From: Methylobacterium sp. Leaf104
GTDB lineage: Bacteria; Pseudomonadota; Alphaproteobacteria; Rhizobiales; Beijerinckiaceae
Direction: 5' to 3'
DNA: 64,000 nt
Assembly: GCF_001422885.1 (NCBI RefSeq)
Contig: NZ_LMMZ01000034.1
Location: forward strand, 189,055 to 253,054
The position numbers were made by a program, and so were the translations under genes. The notes beneath the pieces are model-generated. The model did no database searches and was not told where the DNA came from. It saw only the letters and a list, made by a program, of their open reading frames with translations. The stretch's first letter is position 1. Every line of letters starts with the position of its first letter. Shown piece after piece: positions 16,225 to 23,844 of this stretch.

Positions 16225-16302
16225 ATGGAACCGAACGTCTACCTCTTGATGGCGGCAGCCCTCCTGTATTCCGGCTACATGGTCATCGCCATGCGCTCTT
16301 GA
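16225..16302 (+). CDS. Putative 25-residue single-pass membrane microprotein
   Basis: An ATG preceded by a perfect AGGAGG (4 nt spacing) opens a 25-codon frame: MEPNVYLLMAAALLYSGYMV followed by IAMRS and TGA. It is almost entirely one hydrophobic helix with a negative N-terminus and a single Arg at the C-terminus, typical of small inner-membrane regulators or transporter subunits. No homologue is recognised. It is too short to be judged by length, so the support is the ribosome binding site and the coherent membrane helix. A block of 25-nt tandem repeats starts 6 bases after its stop. Confidence 0.55.
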   Translation: MEPNVYLLMAAALLYSGYMVIAMRS

Positions 16303-16308
16303 GCGCAT

Positions 16309-16408
16309 TTCGGCCATGCGGTCGCGAGGGCGTCTCGGCCATGCAGCCGCGAGGGCGTCTCGGCCATGCGGCCGCGAGGGCGTCTCGGCCATGCGGCCGC
16401 GAGGGCGG
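16309..16408. repeat. Four tandem copies of a 25-nt palindrome-containing repeat
   Basis: Units at 16309-16333, 16334-16358, 16359-16383 and 16384-16408 share the sequence CTCGGCCATGCGGCCGCGAG plus GGCGT, with one to three differences in the outer copies. Each unit holds the inverted repeat CGGCC-ATGC-GGCCG, so every copy can form a small hairpin. The array fills the space between the microprotein stop and the convergent stop of the next gene. There are no spacers, so this is not CRISPR. REP-like or terminator-like roles are possible. Confidence 0.9.
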
Positions 16409-16409
16409 C

Positions 16410-16865
16410 CTAGCGGCGCTCGTCGCGTTCGATCACCGCGCAGGCGGTGACGGGCGCCTCGCGGGATCCCGAGAGCGAGCAGGTCACGAGGACCTTCCCG
16501 GCGTCGACGTTGCTGTGCCGCGTCGTCGCGGCGGCGGTGAGCGCCGTCCGGCCGGCCTGCGCCAGCACGTCCGCGGCGATTCCCGTGACGGCGTGGCCGG
16601 CGCGTCCCAGCAGGTCGAAGTAGCCGGCGGGCAACGGCGCCCCCCGGAACTGGGCGCCGGTGGCCGAGAGTTCGCCGCAGGCCAGCGTCATGCCGATCCC
16701 GTCGGCGCCGCGGAACTCCGCGAAATCCGCACTCCGCTTCACCAGATCGGCGCCGGTCTCCGAGGTCACCCGGTCGATGAGTTCGCCGCAGACATCCGCC
16801 GAGGCGGGTCCGGCGAGGGCGAGAAGGCCGAGGGTCGCGGTCAGGGCAGGAAGGAATGCACGCAT
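16410..16865 (-). CDS. Secreted hypothetical protein
   Basis: A 151-residue protein with a clear signal peptide (FLPALTATLGLLALAGPASA, cleavage near ASADVC). The mature part has four Cys (DVCGELI, LACGEL, VTCSLSG, TACAVIERD) that could pair as two disulfides, and alternates helix and strand without a recognised motif. ATG 16865 has GAGGGG directly upstream; an in-frame ATG 9 bases earlier is less well placed. It is convergent with the microprotein and its repeat array. Function unknown; periplasmic by inference. Confidence 0.68.
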   Translation of the reverse strand: MRAFLPALTATLGLLALAGPASADVCGELIDRVTSETGADLVKRSADFAEFRGADGIGMTLACGELSATGAQFRGAPLPAGYFDLLGRAGHAVTGIAADVLAQAGRTALTAAATTRHSNVDAGKVLVTCSLSGSREAPVTACAVIERDERR

Positions 16866-16909
16866 GCCCCTCACCTAAGGGCGTGCGGGGGGTTGTCGAG
16901 CGCCGGGCC

Positions 16910-18172
16910 TTACAGGCGCTTGCGCGGCGGCCTCGGGCGACGGAACACGCCGACCATCTCGAGATGGCCCGAATAGGCGAATTGGTCGACCGGAATCACC
17001 CGTTCCAGCGTGTAGCCGCCCGCCACGAGGGTGGCGGCGTCCCGCGAGAAGGTGCCGACGTCGCAGGCGACCCCGATCACCAGCGGCACCTTCGATTCGG
17101 CGATCCGGGCCGCCTGTGCGCCGGCGCCGGCCCGCGGCGGATCGAACACCACGGCATCGTAGGCGTCGAGCTCGAGGGGCAGCAACGGGCGGCGGAACAG
17201 GTCGCGACGCTCGGTGGTGACCCGGCGCAGGCCCGGAACCGCGCGCACCGCCCGGTCGAGGCTCTGCAGGGCGGCCGCCTCGCCCTCGACCGCATGGACG
17301 TCGCGGCTGCGCGCCATGGCGAGGCTGAACGGGCCGCTGCCGGAGAACAGGTCGACGACCCGCTTCGTCTTCTTGTCGAGGGCGGCGACCACTACCTCCG
17401 TGAGCACGGCCTCGCCGGCCTCGGTGGCCTGCAGGAAGCCGCCGGCCGGCGGCACCAGCCGCAGGCCCGAGGTCGTCACCGCCGGCGCCCGTCGCTCCAC
17501 CAGCACCTCTCCGTGCAGCGACAGGCGCGCGAGGTCGAGCTCCCCGGCCAGACGCACCAGGGCGGCGCGCACGCCTTCGGCCGCGGGGCCGTGCCCGCGG
17601 ACATCCACGTCGAGGCCCGCCTCCGTGGCGGTGACGGCGACGTCGAGGGGCTTGCGCCCGTGCCCCAGGGGGGCGCTCAGGGCGACCGCGGCCTGGGGCG
17701 CCCGGTGCAGGGCCGGCACCGTGATCGGACAATGGTCGATGGCGACGAGGTCGTGGCTGCGCGCCGCCATCAGGCCGGCCTGCGCCCTTCCCTCCACCGC
17801 GCGCACGTGCAGCGTGAGCCGCCGCCGCCCCTCCCCGCGGGCATCGACCAACGGCTCCGGCACCACGCCGAGCCCGGCATGGGAGAGGGCCTGGACGAGG
17901 TGGTCGCGCTTCCATGCGGCGTAGGGCTCGGGCGCGAGGTGCTGGACCGCGCAGCCGCCGCAGGCACCGAAATACGGGCAGAACGCCGCGATCCGGTCCG
18001 GCGAGGCCCGCTCCACCGCGACGAGCGTTCCGCGCGAGCCCGCTCGCTGAATCGTGACGCTCTCCCCCGGCAGCGCCAGGGCCACGGCGGTGCCGTCCTC
18101 GGCCAACCCGTCGCCGCGCGCACCGAGGCGGCGGATCTCCAGGGTCTCGGTCTGCGGCTGGGATTGGGTCAT
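16910..18172 (-). CDS. Class I SAM-dependent RNA m5U methyltransferase (RlmD/TrmA family)
   Basis: A 420-residue RNA (uracil-5-)-methyltransferase. An N-terminal TRAM-like domain (residues 1-60) is followed by a 4Fe-4S cluster motif (CPYFGACGGC plus the Cys of DHCPI), an RNA-binding insert, then the Rossmann domain with DLFSGSGPFSLAMA (SAM), FDPPRAG and the catalytic Cys in VACDVGTFSRDA. This layout fits 23S rRNA methylases RlmD/RumA better than TrmA, which lacks the cluster. The exact target base is not certain. Its ATG overlaps the tlyA stop by 4 nt, so the two rRNA methylase genes form a coupled operon. Confidence 0.9.
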   Translation of the reverse strand: MTQSQPQTETLEIRRLGARGDGLAEDGTAVALALPGESVTIQRAGSRGTLVAVERASPDRIAAFCPYFGACGGCAVQHLAPEPYAAWKRDHLVQALSHAGLGVVPEPLVDARGEGRRRLTLHVRAVEGRAQAGLMAARSHDLVAIDHCPITVPALHRAPQAAVALSAPLGHGRKPLDVAVTATEAGLDVDVRGHGPAAEGVRAALVRLAGELDLARLSLHGEVLVERRAPAVTTSGLRLVPPAGGFLQATEAGEAVLTEVVVAALDKKTKRVVDLFSGSGPFSLAMARSRDVHAVEGEAAALQSLDRAVRAVPGLRRVTTERRDLFRRPLLPLELDAYDAVVFDPPRAGAGAQAARIAESKVPLVIGVACDVGTFSRDAATLVAGGYTLERVIPVDQFAYSGHLEMVGVFRRPRPPRKRL

Positions 18173-18930
18173 GACGATGGGTCCAGGCGAGCTCCGATCA
18201 AGAACTCGCGGTTGCCGTCGCCGCCGGCGACGGGTGACGGGATCAGCCCGAGGATCCGAAGGCCCGCGGCCTCGCAGGCGGCGCGGATCTCGGCGCAGAC
18301 GGCGTCGTGGATCGCCGGATCGCGCACGATCCCGCCGCGCCCGACCCGGGCGCGCCCGGCCTCGAATTGCGGCTTGATCAGCGCGGCGAGGGCCGCGCCG
18401 GGCGCCAGCAGCGGCAGGATCGCCGGAAGGATCAGGCGGAGGGAGATGAAGCTGACGTCGACGGCACAGAGCTCCGGCGCCCGCGGGATCGCCATGGAAT
18501 CGAGGGTGCGGGCATCCGTGCCCTCCAGGCTGGTCACCCGGGGATCGTCCCGGAGCGAGGCGTGGAGCTGGTCGCGCCCGACATCGACGGCGTAGACATG
18601 GGCGGCGCCCCGGCCCAGCAGCGCATCGGTGAAGCCGCCGGTCGAGGCGCCGACGTCGAGGCAGACGCGGCCGCACGGATCGAAACCGAAGGCGTCGAGA
18701 GCGGCGGCGAGCTTCAGCCCGCCGCGCGAGACGAAGGGGTGCGGCGCGGTGGCCTCGAGGCGCGCATCGCGGGCGACGAGGTCGGAGGCGCGCGCCACCG
18801 GCTGGTCGTCGGCCCGGACGAGCCCCGCCGCGATGGCGGCCTGGGCGCGGGCGCGGCTCTCGAAGAGACCCCGCTCCACCAGCAGGCGGTCGGCCCTCAG
18901 CCGCTCCCGATTCATCACGACGCCCGACAT
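18169..18930 (-). CDS. tlyA: TlyA-family rRNA 2'-O-methyltransferase (hemolysin A-like)
   Basis: A 253-residue protein with an N-terminal S4 RNA-binding domain (residues 8-60, RADRLLVERGLFESRARAQ, given as RADRLLVERG and ESRARAQAAI) and an FtsJ-like methyltransferase domain (CLDVGASTGGFTDALLGRGA, then VDVSFISLRLILP and LIKPQFEAGR). Such proteins methylate 2'-OH of ribose in rRNA, known for capreomycin sensitivity in mycobacteria. First in an operon with the RlmD-like gene (4-nt overlap). ATG 18915 is a possible shorter start. Confidence 0.92.
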   Translation of the reverse strand: MSGVVMNRERLRADRLLVERGLFESRARAQAAIAAGLVRADDQPVARASDLVARDARLEATAPHPFVSRGGLKLAAALDAFGFDPCGRVCLDVGASTGGFTDALLGRGAAHVYAVDVGRDQLHASLRDDPRVTSLEGTDARTLDSMAIPRAPELCAVDVSFISLRLILPAILPLLAPGAALAALIKPQFEAGRARVGRGGIVRDPAIHDAVCAEIRAACEAAGLRILGLIPSPVAGGDGNREFLIGARLDPSS

Positions 18931-19167
18931 GTTCCCGATCGGCCGGCCCCGGGGCCGGCTCCCTCCCGCTACACCACTCGACGCGGGGGGCGAACCGAAA
19001 TCGTGACGATTTCAGTCGCGCCGCCGGGCCGCCCTGCTCCATAAACATCGGCGGCGATGCCTGATTCCTCGCGGAACGGTTGCGCCGGGCGGGGCTTGTC
19101 CCGATCGTGAAGGGGGCCGGGTGGTCCGTCGCGGATGACGGACCGGGGCCGAAACTTGGGACACATC

Positions 19168-20715
19168 ATGGTCGCGCCGCGTGAGATCGAGTTGAAGCTG
19201 GCATGCGAGGGCGGCGACCTCGCCGAGCTCGGCCGCCACCCCTTCCTGCAGGCGCAAGCCCCCGAGACGTCCCACTTCCTCAGCTCGACCTACTACGACA
19301 CCGCGGCCGGCGACCTGCGCGCGGCGGGGCTGACCCTGCGGGTCCGCCGCGACGGCGACAGCGCGCTCCAGACCGTGAAGGCCGCCGCCACCGCGCCGGG
19401 GCTCTTCGACCGGGCCGAATGGGAAGGCCCCATCGCCGGCGACGCGCCCGACCTCGCGACGCTGGCCGAGACCCCGGTGCCGGGCGTGCTGGCGGCGGCC
19501 GAGGAGCCCGACCTCGCCCCCGCCTTCGCGACCCTGGTGCAACGACGCAGCCGCCAGGTGCGCTACGGCGCCTCGCAGATCGAGGTGGCCTTCGACGAGG
19601 GCCGGATCGAGACCCGCAACGGCGACGCGCCCCTGTGGGAGCTCGAGCTCGAGCTCAAGGAGGGCCGGCCCGAGGACCTGTTCACCCTAGCCCAGGCCCT
19701 GGCCGAAACCGTGCCCCTGCGCCTCGGCGCGCTCAGCAAGTCGGCGCGCGGCTTCGGCCTCCTCGACGGCACCCTGCGCCGCCCGAGCAAGGCGCGGCCC
19801 GTGCGCCTCGCGCCGGAGGCCAGCGCCGGAGAGGCCTTCCGCGCCATCGCCTTCGCGTGCCTCGCCCACCTGCGCCTGAACGAGGACGTCTTCCTGCACA
19901 ATCGCGACGTCGAGGCGCTTCACCAGCTGCGGGTCGCCCTGCGCCGGCTGCGCTCGGCCTTCACCCTGTTCAAGCCGGTGCTGGCCCAGGACCCGGCGGC
20001 CGCGACCCTGCGCGACGAGATCAAGCGCATCACCGAGCCTTTCGGCCATGCCCGGAACCTCGACGTGTTCCTGGCCGAGACCCTGCCGGCCGAGATGGCC
20101 AGGCGCCCCGACGAGGCCGGCCTCGACGACCTGCGCCAGCGCCTCGAAGCGGAGCGGGAGCGCGCCCATGACGGCGTGCTCGCCACCCTCGAATCGCAGG
20201 AATGGCGTGCCCTGATCCTCGACATCGCCGCCTGGCTCGAGACCGGCGCCTGGCGGACCGGGCCGGCCACGCCCGACCGCGACGGGCCGGCGAGCGCCTT
20301 CGCCGCTCAGGTGCTCGACAAGGCCCTGCGCCGCATCCGCAAGCGCGGCCGCCACCTCGACCGCCTGGAGGTCGAGGCGCGCCACCGCGTCCGGATCGAG
20401 GCGAAGAAGCTGCGCTACGGCGCCGAGTTCTTCGCCAGCCTCTACGCCGAGAAGAAGCTGCGCAAGCGCCACAAGGCGTTCGTGTCGGCCCTGTCGGACC
20501 TTCAGGACCACCTCGGCGCCCTCAACGACCAGGCGACCGCCCACACGGTCCTGGCCGGCCTCGTGGCGGTGCCCGACCCGCAGGAGATGCCGGGCGAGAC
20601 CGCCTTCGCGGCCGGCCTCGCCGCCGGCGACAACGAGGCCGATGGCCGGAAGCTGCTGAAGGCGGCCGCCGAGGCCCATGCCGAGCTCGTCGACGTCAAG
20701 CCGTTCTGGCGCTGA
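19168..20715 (+). CDS. CYTH and CHAD domain protein (polyphosphate-related)
   Basis: A 515-residue cytoplasmic protein. Residues 1-200 form a CYTH (triphosphate tunnel) domain: EIELKL start, STYYDT, LRVRR, WELELELKEG. Residues 220-510 form a CHAD domain with conserved His and basic residues: LHQLRVALRRLRSAF, ARNLDVF, HRVRIEAKKLRYGAEFF. CYTH domains hydrolyse or bind inorganic triphosphates and CHAD domains bind polyphosphate, so a role at polyphosphate granules or in PPPi hydrolysis is likely. The ATG at 19168 is chosen because the family start EIELKL follows closely; an ATG at 19135 adds 11 residues. Confidence 0.92.
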   Translation: MVAPREIELKLACEGGDLAELGRHPFLQAQAPETSHFLSSTYYDTAAGDLRAAGLTLRVRRDGDSALQTVKAAATAPGLFDRAEWEGPIAGDAPDLATLAETPVPGVLAAAEEPDLAPAFATLVQRRSRQVRYGASQIEVAFDEGRIETRNGDAPLWELELELKEGRPEDLFTLAQALAETVPLRLGALSKSARGFGLLDGTLRRPSKARPVRLAPEASAGEAFRAIAFACLAHLRLNEDVFLHNRDVEALHQLRVALRRLRSAFTLFKPVLAQDPAAATLRDEIKRITEPFGHARNLDVFLAETLPAEMARRPDEAGLDDLRQRLEAERERAHDGVLATLESQEWRALILDIAAWLETGAWRTGPATPDRDGPASAFAAQVLDKALRRIRKRGRHLDRLEVEARHRVRIEAKKLRYGAEFFASLYAEKKLRKRHKAFVSALSDLQDHLGALNDQATAHTVLAGLVAVPDPQEMPGETAFAAGLAAGDNEADGRKLLKAAAEAHAELVDVKPFWR

Positions 20716-20733
20716 TGCCCGGCGGCGCCCGCC

Positions 20734-21561
20734 TCAGCCGCGGGGGCTGAGGGCGTAGAGGGTGATCGCGGCGGCGTTCGAGACGTTGATGCTGCGGATC
20801 TCGCCGCTGAACGGGATGCGGGCCAGCACGTCGCAATTCTCGCGGGTGCGCTGGCGCAGGCCCTTGCCCTCGGCGCCGAGCACGATCACCGCCGGCCGCT
20901 TCGGGCCGATGCTGTCCAGTGCGGTCTCGGCGTCGGAATCGAGGCCGATCCGGGTGAAGCCGCGCTTGCCCAGATCGACCAGGGCGTCGGACAGGTTGCG
21001 CACCACGATGAGCGGCACGTGCTCCAGGCCGCCGGAGGCGGACTTGGCGAGCACGCCGGTGGCGTTGGGCGAGTGCCGCGCCGTGGTGATGATGCCCGCC
21101 ACCCCGAAGGCGGCGGCGGTGCGCACGATCGCGCCGACATTGTGCGGGTCGGTGATCTGATCCAGGGCGAGGAGCAGCACGTCGTCGCCCAGGTCGTCGA
21201 GGTCCGGCCCCGGCAGCGGGTCGGCTTCGAGGTAGAGGCCCTGGTGCACGGCATCCGGCCCCAGCAGCGCGTTGATGGCGCTCGGCCGCACCAGTTCGGG
21301 ATCGATCCGCAGCGTCCCGATCTCCTCGGTGAGCCGGATCATGGCGTTCTCGGTGGCGAGCAGGCGGTGCAGCTTGCGGCCCTCGTTGGCGAGCGCCTGC
21401 GCCACCGGATGCCAGCCGTAGAGCACGACATGATCGCCCGAGGCCGCCGCGACGCTCGAGGCGCCGCGCTGGTTCTGCGGCGGGCCGCGCCGGAAGGGAC
21501 CGCGGGAGAAGCCGGGCTTGTTCGTCCTCGGCCCTGGCGGGCCGTCGCGTCGCGTCGTCAT
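20734..21561 (-). CDS. rlmB: 23S rRNA (guanosine-2251-2'-O)-methyltransferase RlmB
   Basis: A 275-residue SpoU-family (trefoil-knot) methyltransferase. A basic, Pro/Gly-rich N-terminal extension (about 40 residues) precedes the substrate-binding L30e-like domain (LYGWHPVAQAL), then the SPOUT domain with motif 1 LDQITDPHNVGAIVRTAA, motif 2 VIVLGAEGKGLR and motif 3 IPFSGEIRSINVSNAAAI (all typical of RlmB). It methylates the ribose of G2251 in the 23S P loop. It is convergent with the CYTH-CHAD gene, and tRNA-Glu lies upstream on the other strand. Confidence 0.95.
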   Translation of the reverse strand: MTTRRDGPPGPRTNKPGFSRGPFRRGPPQNQRGASSVAAASGDHVVLYGWHPVAQALANEGRKLHRLLATENAMIRLTEEIGTLRIDPELVRPSAINALLGPDAVHQGLYLEADPLPGPDLDDLGDDVLLLALDQITDPHNVGAIVRTAAAFGVAGIITTARHSPNATGVLAKSASGGLEHVPLIVVRNLSDALVDLGKRGFTRIGLDSDAETALDSIGPKRPAVIVLGAEGKGLRQRTRENCDVLARIPFSGEIRSINVSNAAAITLYALSPRG

Positions 21562-21717
21562 GCAGTCAGGTCCGCTCTCGGGCCGCCGATCCAGGGTGCG
21601 GGCCGCATCTCACGCCCGACAAACCGGCCGGGGGCTCGTTCGTCAAGCGGCAAACCCGCGGCGTTTCCCCCGTTGCCCCCGCGCCCGAAGCCGCATATAG
21701 AACCGCTCACCGCAGCG

Positions 21718-21793
21718 GCGCCCTTCGTCTAGCGGTCCAGGACGTCGCCCTTTCACGGCGAAAACACGGGTTCGATTCCCGTAGGGCGCGCCA
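21718..21793 (+). tRNA. tRNA-Glu (anticodon TTC)
   Basis: A 76-nt cloverleaf with acceptor stem GCGCCCT/AGGGCGC, discriminator G and encoded CCA. The anticodon arm is TCGCC-CTTTCAC-GGCGA with TTC at the centre of the loop. The T arm is ACGGG-TTCGATT-CCCGT. All stems pair. Confidence 0.97.
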
Positions 21794-21876
21794 CGGAATA
21801 CCCCCGACATCGTTGGTCCGCGCATGGTTCGCTCGCGCGTGGGCGCAGGCGTCACCGCGCCCCGGACGCGGCTCCG

Positions 21877-22116
21877 CTACACGTCGGGCAGGTGCTCGCG
21901 GTCCTGGACCGTGTTCCTCAGCGAGATCTTCGCCAACATCTCCTTCATCGAAAGGGTGCTGTAGTTGAGATCGATGAGGCTGCGGGCGATGAGGGCGAGG
22001 AGTTGTATGGTCTTTTCCCTGTCGGACAGTTCCAGGCTGTTTTCCAGCTCGGCGAGTCCATCCATCGCCTCCTGCCAGTCCTGATACTCCGAACTCACGA
22101 CATCGATCTTCGACAT
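21877..22116 (-). CDS. Small hypothetical helical protein
   Basis: A 79-residue protein, acidic and helical throughout (EYQDWQEAMDGLAELENSLE, DREKTIQLLALIARSLIDLN, LSMKEMLAKISLR). No signal peptide or Cys. ATG 22116 is preferred (GGAGCG upstream); ATG 22128 would add four residues. Its codon use is less GC-rich than its neighbours, as in most of the segment up to 23.9 kb. A possible small gene (22141-22269) lies just upstream on the same strand. Not recognised; the heptad-like Leu spacing suggests a dimeric helical bundle. Confidence 0.62.
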   Translation of the reverse strand: MSKIDVVSSEYQDWQEAMDGLAELENSLELSDREKTIQLLALIARSLIDLNYSTLSMKEMLAKISLRNTVQDREHLPDV

Positions 22117-22140
22117 CTGGCGCTCCATACAGATATAACT

Positions 22141-22269
22141 TCAGTTATTTCTATCAATTGATGTCTCAGGAGCTTCGTATTGCCGACAGATTATGCGAAG
22201 ACCGTTCCAAGATCCAGATTTCGGATCGAGCATCGCTGCTTCGACCATGCCGATTTCTTGTGCAGTCAT
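22141..22269 (-). CDS. Possible small gene upstream of the 79-residue protein
   Basis: A 42-codon frame: MTAQEIGMVEAAMLDPKSGS, then WNGLRIICRQYEAPETSIDRNN in two parts (WNGLRIICRQYE, APETSIDRNN). AGGGCG precedes the ATG. It ends 12-25 nt before the starts of the following same-strand gene, a normal operon spacing. The peptide composition is ordinary (not Arg/Pro-dominated as in shadow frames), which is the main support. The frame is open further upstream, but that part is low-complexity and unlikely to be translated. Confidence 0.35.
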   Translation of the reverse strand: MTAQEIGMVEAAMLDPKSGSWNGLRIICRQYEAPETSIDRNN

Positions 22270-22512
22270 CGCGCCCTGGCCGCGCTGCGCCCTCCGCCCG
22301 GTCGGCGCCGAGACCGGACCTCCGCCGGCCGCCGGGGAAGGATCGGTCGGAACGTCAGCCCCGATGCGTGTTTCGATCCGGCACCGTTGTCGCTGAAGGC
22401 CCGGACGAACCCTTCCGCTCTGGAATACCACCTGTCAGGGTAAGGCGTTCCACCCAGGAACACCGAGGAACACCTTTGCCCGCTGGGAGCGATCCTGGCG
22501 GGATTTTTCGTG

Positions 22513-22538
22513 GGAACGACCAGGCGGATCAGGCTGTT
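22513..22538 (+). promoter_or_regulatory. Possible EcfG-type general stress promoter
   Basis: GGAAC (22513-22517), then 17 bases, then TGTT (22535-22538). The alphaproteobacterial general stress sigma factor EcfG recognises GGAAC-N16/17-CGTT, so this differs by one base in the -10 part. The element lies about 30 bases upstream of the ATG at 22569, a suitable distance for a short leader. Confidence 0.35.
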
Positions 22539-22568
22539 GCCCCGACAGCCTTTCAACTGGGAACCGCC

Positions 22569-22841
22569 ATGATCAGAACCACCGCCCTCGCCCTCGGCGC
22601 CTCGCTCATCAGCCTCTCCGCATGGGCGCAGCCCGCGACGGCCCCCGGGGCCGCGCCCGGGCAGCCGGGCGGAGCCGTGGTCCAAGGCCAGCCGAACACC
22701 ACGGGCAACGATCCGAGCGTGTCCGTTTCGCGGGGCGCCACCGGCGCCGAGACGGCGACCACGGATTCGGCCGCCGGCGGCAATGCCAGCAAGCCGGAAC
22801 AGGCCGTGCCCAACAGCAGCGCGGGCGGCAGCAGCCGCTGA
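22569..22841 (+). CDS. Small secreted low-complexity protein
   Basis: A 90-residue protein with a signal peptide (RTTALALGASLISLSAWAQ, cleavage near AWAQP) and a mature part of Gly, Ala, Ser, Thr, Pro and Asn (PGAAPGQPGGAVVQGQPN, AGGNASKPEQAVPNSSAGG), without Cys or predicted structure. GGGAACC precedes the ATG. A strong hairpin terminator follows 25 bases after the stop and a possible EcfG promoter precedes it, so it looks like a self-contained stress-type unit. Function unknown. Confidence 0.7.
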   Translation: MIRTTALALGASLISLSAWAQPATAPGAAPGQPGGAVVQGQPNTTGNDPSVSVSRGATGAETATTDSAAGGNASKPEQAVPNSSAGGSSR

Positions 22842-22864
22842 GGCGAACGGCATCGGCCGTATGC

Positions 22865-22903
22865 GAAGACCCGTTCGGCCACGGCCGGACGGGTCTTCGT
22901 TCT
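22865..22903 (+). terminator. Terminator hairpin
   Basis: GAAGACCCGT (22865-22874) pairs with ACGGGTCTTC (22889-22898) over 10 bp; inside, CGGCC/GGCCG extends the stem. GTTCT follows. It lies directly after the small secreted gene. The T-run is short, but the stem is very stable. Confidence 0.7.
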
Positions 22904-23253
22904 CCAGTTCCGGCGGACCGTCGACCGCCACCGGCGAAACATCGAGGCGGACAGCCACACCGAGCCGGTCCCGCATGGCCTTCGCAGCTTCGAGGTCGGG
23001 TGAAGAGGAAGCGATCTGCGTATGGGCGCGGGCTCATTTCGCGGCGTCCTGCCCCGGATGGGACTTTCGCCGAAGCGCGGGTTCGATGGCGGAGAGCACG
23101 CGGAACGCCGTTCGCCGCGTCAGGCCGCGGGCACCATCGAAACGGGTCTGCCGGCCGAATCTGGCTCCTGGCGCGCCCACGCGAGAGCCGTCTGGCCATG
23201 CGCAGACTGTCCCCGCGTCGCCACCCTGAGTGGCGAGCCAAGGAAATATACTG
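22904..23253. other. Non-coding or decayed stretch
   Basis: About 350 bases with no gene that can be supported. Several frames are open on both strands, but none has a family pattern, a good ribosome binding site or convincing composition. The stretch 22925-22990 read on the minus strand (DLEAAKAMRDRLGVAVRLDV) looks protein-like and could be the remnant of a decayed gene. Confidence 0.4.
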
Positions 23254-23418
23254 CTAAGGACGTGTTTCGCTGTCCCTTTGGGTAGCTACCGGCATCGCCT
23301 CGCGGATAATAATCTTTGCCAGGATGCTTCGCATGTGGGCGCGGACCGCTGCCATGTGTCCATCGCCGCCGCGTACGGTCGATAAACTGCTGCGGTCCTG
23401 CTTGTACATCATGGCCAT
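23254..23418 (-). CDS. Possible 54-residue protein
   Basis: A minus-strand frame starting MAMMYKQDRSSLSTVRGGDG and ending SETRP, with a helical centre (MAAVRAHMRSILAKIIIREA). GGGGGTC lies 1-7 nt before the ATG at 23418, a fair ribosome binding site. Composition is unlike chance frames at high GC (Lys, Ile and Met are frequent). It lies in the locally AT-richer part of the segment between tRNA-Glu and tRNA-Lys. No family recognised. Confidence 0.38.
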   Translation of the reverse strand: MAMMYKQDRSSLSTVRGGDGHMAAVRAHMRSILAKIIIREAMPVATQRDSETRP

Positions 23419-23625
23419 GACCCCCGATTGCTCATCAGCCAGCGGACTGTTTCACGAAGGGTAGAGTTAGGACGATAGTCCAGAAAGGACTTTCTGCTTC
23501 CGAACGCTTCAAGTAAGTGCATTTTGACGCTGCAATCAAGAGGGATTTTGCGTCTTTGTGGGCTTGTAATTACTTAGTCTCCGGTGTTCGATCGGATTTC
23601 AGGGAAGATGTCATAGGAGACTACA

Positions 23626-23844
23626 TTGTCGCCGCGTTTCTTCTTCGATCTGACAGATGAAAAGACTTTACTGCATGACAACGAGGGTGTTGAAGCTGAT
23701 AGTCTTGATCAAGCTGTCGAGCAGGCGAAGGTCGTGGTCAATGAGATGCGTCGAGAGGGCAATCTGATCGGCGCGGGCGCAAGCTGGACCATGCAGGTGA
23801 GAGACGAGGACGGCGTCATCCAACAGCGCATCACGATCACCTGA
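23626..23844 (+). CDS. DUF6894 family protein
   Basis: A 72-residue protein matching the small DUF6894 family of Rhizobiales and Methylobacteriaceae: PRFFFDLTDEKTLLHDNEG at the start (aromatic triplet, then an acidic D-EG turn), a central helix (SLDQAVEQAKVVVNEM) and a terminal strand pair (WTMQVRDEDGVIQQRITI). Function unknown; these genes occur in many copies per genome. The start is TTG, with AGGAGA 6 nt upstream. Codon use is visibly less GC-rich than the surroundings (GAT, GAA and CTT are common), and the 200 bases upstream are AT-rich, consistent with acquisition or a stress-type locus. Confidence 0.8.
   Translation: MSPRFFFDLTDEKTLLHDNEGVEADSLDQAVEQAKVVVNEMRREGNLIGAGASWTMQVRDEDGVIQQRITIT

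Noticed and set aside
16309-16408. CRISPR array
   Set aside because: The 25-nt units are directly contiguous with no unique spacers and there are no cas genes.
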